Assembly: GCA_963978545.1 (NCBI GenBank)
Contig: OZ021728.1
Location: forward strand, 62,001-126,000
Direction of reading: 5' to 3'
Source: Linyphia triangularis
Taxonomy: Eukaryota; Arthropoda; Arachnida; Araneae; Linyphiidae
DNA: 64,000 nucleotides
Under the pieces are notes generated by a model. It saw nothing but the letters and a program-made list of their open reading frames with translations. It was not told the DNA's origin and made no database searches. This document shows, piece by piece, positions 53,401 through 59,400 of the stretch. The position numbers were made by a program, and so were the translations under genes. Numbering within the stretch: position 1 is the stretch's first letter; every line of letters begins with the position of its first letter.

Positions 53401-56400
53401 AATTTCAAAAATCTGATATGCGCTATAGCCATAACTATGAAGAATATGTCATTCAAATTTCATGACAATCGGCCGGATAGTTTCCGAAATTTCATCAACA
53501 AGCCATTTCTACACGGGTTTTTCGATGCTACTGTTTTATTATAATAATTGTTCAAAAAAATTAAAAAAAAAAATTTCTTGTACTTGAAAGATTTGTTTAT
53601 TATATAGAATCCATTTTATCCCATAATTGTTTCCAAAAATCCTCGAAAAAAAATCGCGAATACTATTCTCTGGGTAAATGGAGCTAAAATGTGGAAGAAC
53701 GGGGAAACGTACCTTTAGAACAAAGAATTTCGTGAAATTTTTAAAAATTAGCCGACATTTCCCCGATTTTTTCCAAAATTGAAAAGCTCCCTGACATTTC
53801 CCTGATTTCCCCTGTTCTGTGGCGACTCTGAATCAGCAAATACGAGCCAAACGATGTATACCAGTTGATGCACGTGTAACACAAATATACCAGAAAATTT
53901 TAGTACAGCATGCATAAGTGAAAAAAATTAAGGACTTTCAAAAACCTTTTCAAGTACTTTTAAGGACCTTCAAGAATTTTCAATTACTTTTAAGGCCTGG
54001 AAAACAAGTTAAACTAGAGGTGTGGAACATTGTAATAATTGTAATGTTTTGTTGTTTTTTTTAAATTCGCCGAAATAAATATTTTGGCGATATACTTATA
54101 TACTCATTAGTTTTCGATAATTCTTATATTATCCTTTCTTATAAGTGAAACTAAGAGGAGAAAAAAACGATCGTTCATAGTCTATGTTCAAGTAAACTAT
54201 GTAAAAGGCGTTCGTTTTCCCACTTTTTAAGCCATTGAACCATTTTTACAGGAATTTTGGAGGTGGGGATGATTAAAACACCTTAAGAGGCATTAGCACA
54301 GCAATTTTTATCGAAATCGTTAAAGCGGTTTCTTAGCAATCACTAAAAAACAGGATTTTTTCAATGGCAGCTACCTTATGCGCAAGCATGATTTTGACGA
54401 AAACCTTAATGGTGTCCTTGGCCCATCACCAACCTGCTCACCAAATTTGAACATTGTTGGTCAATTTGTAAGGGAGTTATGCTTACACATACACACATAC
54501 ATTTTTTCTTGATCACTTTTTTTTAAATCCGGATGTTCCAAAATGTGGAGAAATGCAAAAAAATCTAAATTTTTTTTTACCGAATCCTAAACTTTCATTA
54601 CCCAATGTATTACATATGGGTAATTGAAAGTAAAAATGTCCATATTGACGATATGTTTTGCAATATTTCTTGTATGGGTCTAAAATAAAAAAATAAAAAT
54701 TTAAAAAAAAACTCTGCCAAAATGGTGATTTTGGCAAAATACTTCAAGATAACCCTTATATTATCCTTTACTATAAGTGAAACTGGTTAGACAAGAAAAA
54801 ACGATCAATAACAAGGTATGCTCAAGGAAAAAAAACTGTGTTGAAGACATTCGTTTTCAACTTTTTACGCCATTAAAGCATTTTTACAGAAATTTTGGAG
54901 GTGGGGATGTTTAGAACATCTTAAGAGGCATTACCACAGCGATTTGAAACAAAATCGTTAGAGCCGTTTTTTAGCAATTACTGAAAAACATGATTTTTTC
55001 AATGGTAGCTACCTTATGCGCATGCGCGATTTTGATGAAAACCTTAATGGTAGGTCCCATGGCCGCCACTAAACCTCATACCAAATTTGAACATCGTAGG
55101 TCAATTTGTTCGGGAGTTATGCTGACCACAGACACACATATGCACACACAGACAGACATTTTTTCTAGATCATATTTTTGAAATCGGGATGTTCCAAAAC
55201 GTGGAGAAACGCAAAAAAAAAAAAAAATTACAATGCTATACTTTCAATTACCCTATGGGTAATTGAAAGTAAAAATATTAAGCACTTTTAATGACAGTGG
55301 GAACCCTGTGTAATACAAAAGAATCACAACAAAATATGGGCAATGACAAATTAAATGGCAAATTAAAAGTCAACTAGAAATACCAATTGATAGTGAATTC
55401 ATGAAAAGGTCACCTACAAGTTACCAATTGTCATGACTATAATCCAAGACACACTGAATACGCTACAGTGATGTGCAATACGGTTTTGCTATGCAACAAT
55501 CTTGCACGTGAAGTCTTGAGGATTCCCCAAGTGAGTGAAACAGCTCGCTATACGATTCGTTCAAACTCTTATACTATAACTTACTTAAAAGTAAAGCATT
55601 GAGTAAAATTAAAACGCACTTATTTTTTTATCAACATTTATGGAAGTTTAATACAAAAACTAGTCAATAATATTACTTTCAATTACCCATATGTATACAT
55701 AGGGTAATGAAAGTATAGCATTCGGTCAAAAAAAATTTTTTTGCATTTCTCCACGTTTTGGAACATCCTGGTTTCAAAAAAATTATCTAGAAAAAATGTG
55801 TGTGTGTGGTCAGCATAACTCCTGAAAAAATTGACCTACAATGTTCAAATTTTGTGTGCTGATTGGTTGTGGCTCAAGGACTAACCATTATGGTTTTTGT
55901 CAAAATTGAGGATGCGCATAAGGATGTTTTTCAATGATTGCTAAAAAACGGCTCAAACGATTTTGATCAAAATTGCTGTCAAATTGTTGTCAAAGTGACA
56001 AAATAAGAAAATATAGGATTTTTTTACAAAAAATATAGGACAATATAAAACATCAAATAACTGCACACAGTTGCTACTGAACTTAAAAATTAACTCGTTA
56101 TACATTTATATACTTGTTATATTGAATTAAAGAGAATAGAAAACACACCATTAAAAAAAGAAATCGCCTGATCCTGAATGTGTCATCCATTATTGCCTCA
56201 ATATTCCATCCCTAAATCAAGTTTTATTAATTACATTATTTACAATCTTGAGTCTTTTGCTTCCAGCATTTATAACTGCTGGAACTGCTCCAATTTCTTT
56301 AAGTATTTTCTTTTTATCTCCGTTAGCAATCTTTTGTTGGTTCAGATTTGGTGTTCAATGACAGATGGATTGGCAGCGAAAAGTGGGAGATTTAGTGCCG

Positions 56401-59400
56401 AATGTGGCGAACCAGGGACTTGGTTTTCTGGAAACCCTAGTGACCGTTTGGATTTGACAACACAACGCATTGAAGTCATTTTCAATTTTGGCGACTTTTA
56501 TGAACAAATTGTGGCAACTATTCCTAATCCGGTGCGGATTCTGCAACCAGGTGATTTTCGCCAAAAAATGGCAGCCCCGCCATTTATTTAAGAGCAAGAG
56601 AATTGCCTATGGTTGCCAAAATTTGGCGTGGTTTGATGTAAACAATTCGTGGCACAGAATCTGTACCGGATTCGGAATAAAAAAAATTGCCATCCGACTC
56701 TGTACAGTAAATCGTAACCCTTTTGCTTCCTTTATTAATTATTGACTGAGCACTCCAAATGTTCTTTAATAGTCCTGCTAGTTAATCGCAAGTTGTTTTC
56801 ATCCGTTTTTCCAGAGGCAGAGTTTTGTTGCTGCATCTCTCTCTGTATTATGACCAATTAATTTACTACGTTAGAGAAGAAAACAGATCAAAAATTCAAG
56901 ACCGAGTACTATGGAAAAGTTTACATTTTACAACTCTCGCCGGTCCAGTACAGTTGAGTTGTAGGTTATGCAGCATGTGACGTCACAAGAGATAAAAAGC
57001 CGCCAATACAAGCATCGCTTTTGTCAGGTCTTCTTAACCTACAATCACGCCAAAGAATTTGAAATATGAAAAATGGCAACGAACGGTGCCGTTATTATGA
57101 ATGCGAAGAAAATGTAGGTCGAATCAATATAGAACTATAGGATATACAGGACAATTGTAAAATATAGGACAATATAGGACGTTTTTGTTGATTTTTTTAA
57201 AATATAGGATTTATAGGACATATAGGACGTCTGCGGCCCCTGGGTAATGCTTCTTAAGGTGTTCTAAATAACCCCACCAGCGAAATTTCCAAAAAAAAAT
57301 GCTTCAATGGAGTAAAAAGTTGAAAAACGAATGCTTTCAACACAGAGTTCTCTTTGTTTGAACATAGCTTATCAATGATAATTTTTTCTCCTCTTTTCAG
57401 TTTCACTTAAAAGAAAATATAAGAATTTTCGAAATGTATATCGCCAAAGTATCCATTTTGACGAAGTTTCTTTTTTTTTCATCTTTAAAAAAAAACTCAT
57501 AACAATTATTGCAAAAAATATCGCCAAACTGGCCACTTTTTCTAAATGAATGGTAGAAATATAAAAACGGTACAAATCAACATCAGTAATATAGTTGTGC
57601 TAACCCTAGTTTTATAAGTTGCGATTTGATCTATCTTTTACGAAGCATATTCATTGAGGTCAGGATAATAAGGGACCATACACTGATACAAAGAAATCCC
57701 CTGAATACAAGATCAAATTAAGTCTTGGCAAAGAGTTCGATCAAAACTCAACCCTAAATACTGACTGATAGTCAATTTGCAATTTATGAAGTGGTAAGCT
57801 TAAAGACACGAAAGTTATTTTTATCAATTGTGTTAACCTTGATGACTAAAATATTTCCTGGAAGTAATGAACATGCTGATGAAAACTTGGATCTTCAGAT
57901 TCTTAATTGATCTAGAATGGAAAAAGGGAAACACTTTTTGAAAGGAACCAAACACAAAGATTTACACTGAAAAAGTCCTGTACAATCCTGACTGGTTTGA
58001 TATCATTCTAAAACAATGAAGGACAAGTTGAAGTGGGCTGAAACAGTATCAACTGTGCTAATTATTAAAACATCAAGTCTTTTTCCTCTTTCAGACTGTT
58101 TGGCCTTCTGTAGGCCCCTTCTTCTTAGTATGATTTTAGAGAAGTACAGTGAGCCAACAGTACGCATGGTCTCTTTTCAAATCTAATCTACTTCAAAATA
58201 TACTTAACACCCCGAAAGCAGAAAGTGCCTAAAACTGCGACGTAAGTCGCAGAACAATCAGAGTCCTTGCAGAACAATTTTAAGTTTGGAACAAATGCCT
58301 GCGAGTGAGAAAAAGAATTTCACCTACGGGATGACATGTTCTGCAGAACAAAACGACTTTATTGTCCACCCTTCCCCTCAATTTTCTCGGAACAACATTT
58401 CCCCCGAGCTTCAGTTTCTTATAGAAAAACTCCCCGCGTTCATAGGGGGATCAATCACGTGTCCGTTTCCTGTTCTGGTGCGCTTTTCTTGCTGAAAGTC
58501 ATTGATAAAGTTACAAATTTTGAATGTATGCCTTGGTTTGAAAAATAATTTTTTTCGTCATTGTCATTTTGCAATAAATGTGTAGTATTAATTTTATGGG
58601 TTTTTTCTTTTATGTGATAATGGAAATTTTGAAAAAATGTCTGCAGAACATTTGTAACTATCAAAAGTCCCGCTGCAGAACATTATATATTATTCTGCTT
58701 CTGGGCTTAACACTAAAAATATAAATAAATAAGACATTAAGCTTGCATTATCAAAATATTACACAGTCAAATAACTTTAATTTTACTCTAAACTGTACTT
58801 AACACCAAATATATAAATTAGTACAGCATTCCATAAGAAGATTCAAAATATAAATGTTAACGTACCTCATGAAGACAAGCTTCAACAGTCTCTACAACAT
58901 GGATTTGGATTCGTGAGGAAAACTCATCAGGACTGAAAGAAGTGAATTCATGAAAGAAGCACATAAGCAAAACAAATACATATTCAATGCAAGTTAGTTC
59001 TACAAGAATAACAATTTTATTCCTAAATCTTTTATATTCAATTTCGTTTTTTTGCCGCTTCTTCAGATGGGTAATAAACGGACATGCAACCATCCAATCA
59101 AGCTGATACTTGGCAGATAGATTTGTTGTCGGTGACAATGCACTCTACTAAATGTTGAGAGCAAAAAAATATATAATTATACCATAAAAACAAAGTTTTA
59201 ATATAAATTCTTTATATGCATTGGCAATTTTTATATTCATTAACATAGCGCGGATTCTGTAGTCAGCATGTGCTTGGTGTTTGCATCTAATTTTAAATAT
59301 TAAAAAGATCAGCAATATATGCGGCAAAATTTTGAAATTTATTATGAATCAATGTGAACTTATGCATTCACCTTGTTTTATTTTATCTGATTAAAACAAT

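Larger units (their letters stand above)
53880..55308 (+). repeat. A-family copy interrupted by a J dimer
   Basis: A-type body (AAGTACTTTTAAGGACCTTC ... GGAAAACAAGTTAAA) breaks at about 54013 and resumes at about 55272 (AAATATTAAGCACTTTTAAT ... GTGGGAACCCTG). The left end is truncated. Confidence 0.75.

Noticed and set aside
56178..56591. 137-residue plus-strand ORF
   Set aside because: It lies within insertion S, overlaps an equally open antisense frame and has no recognisable domain.
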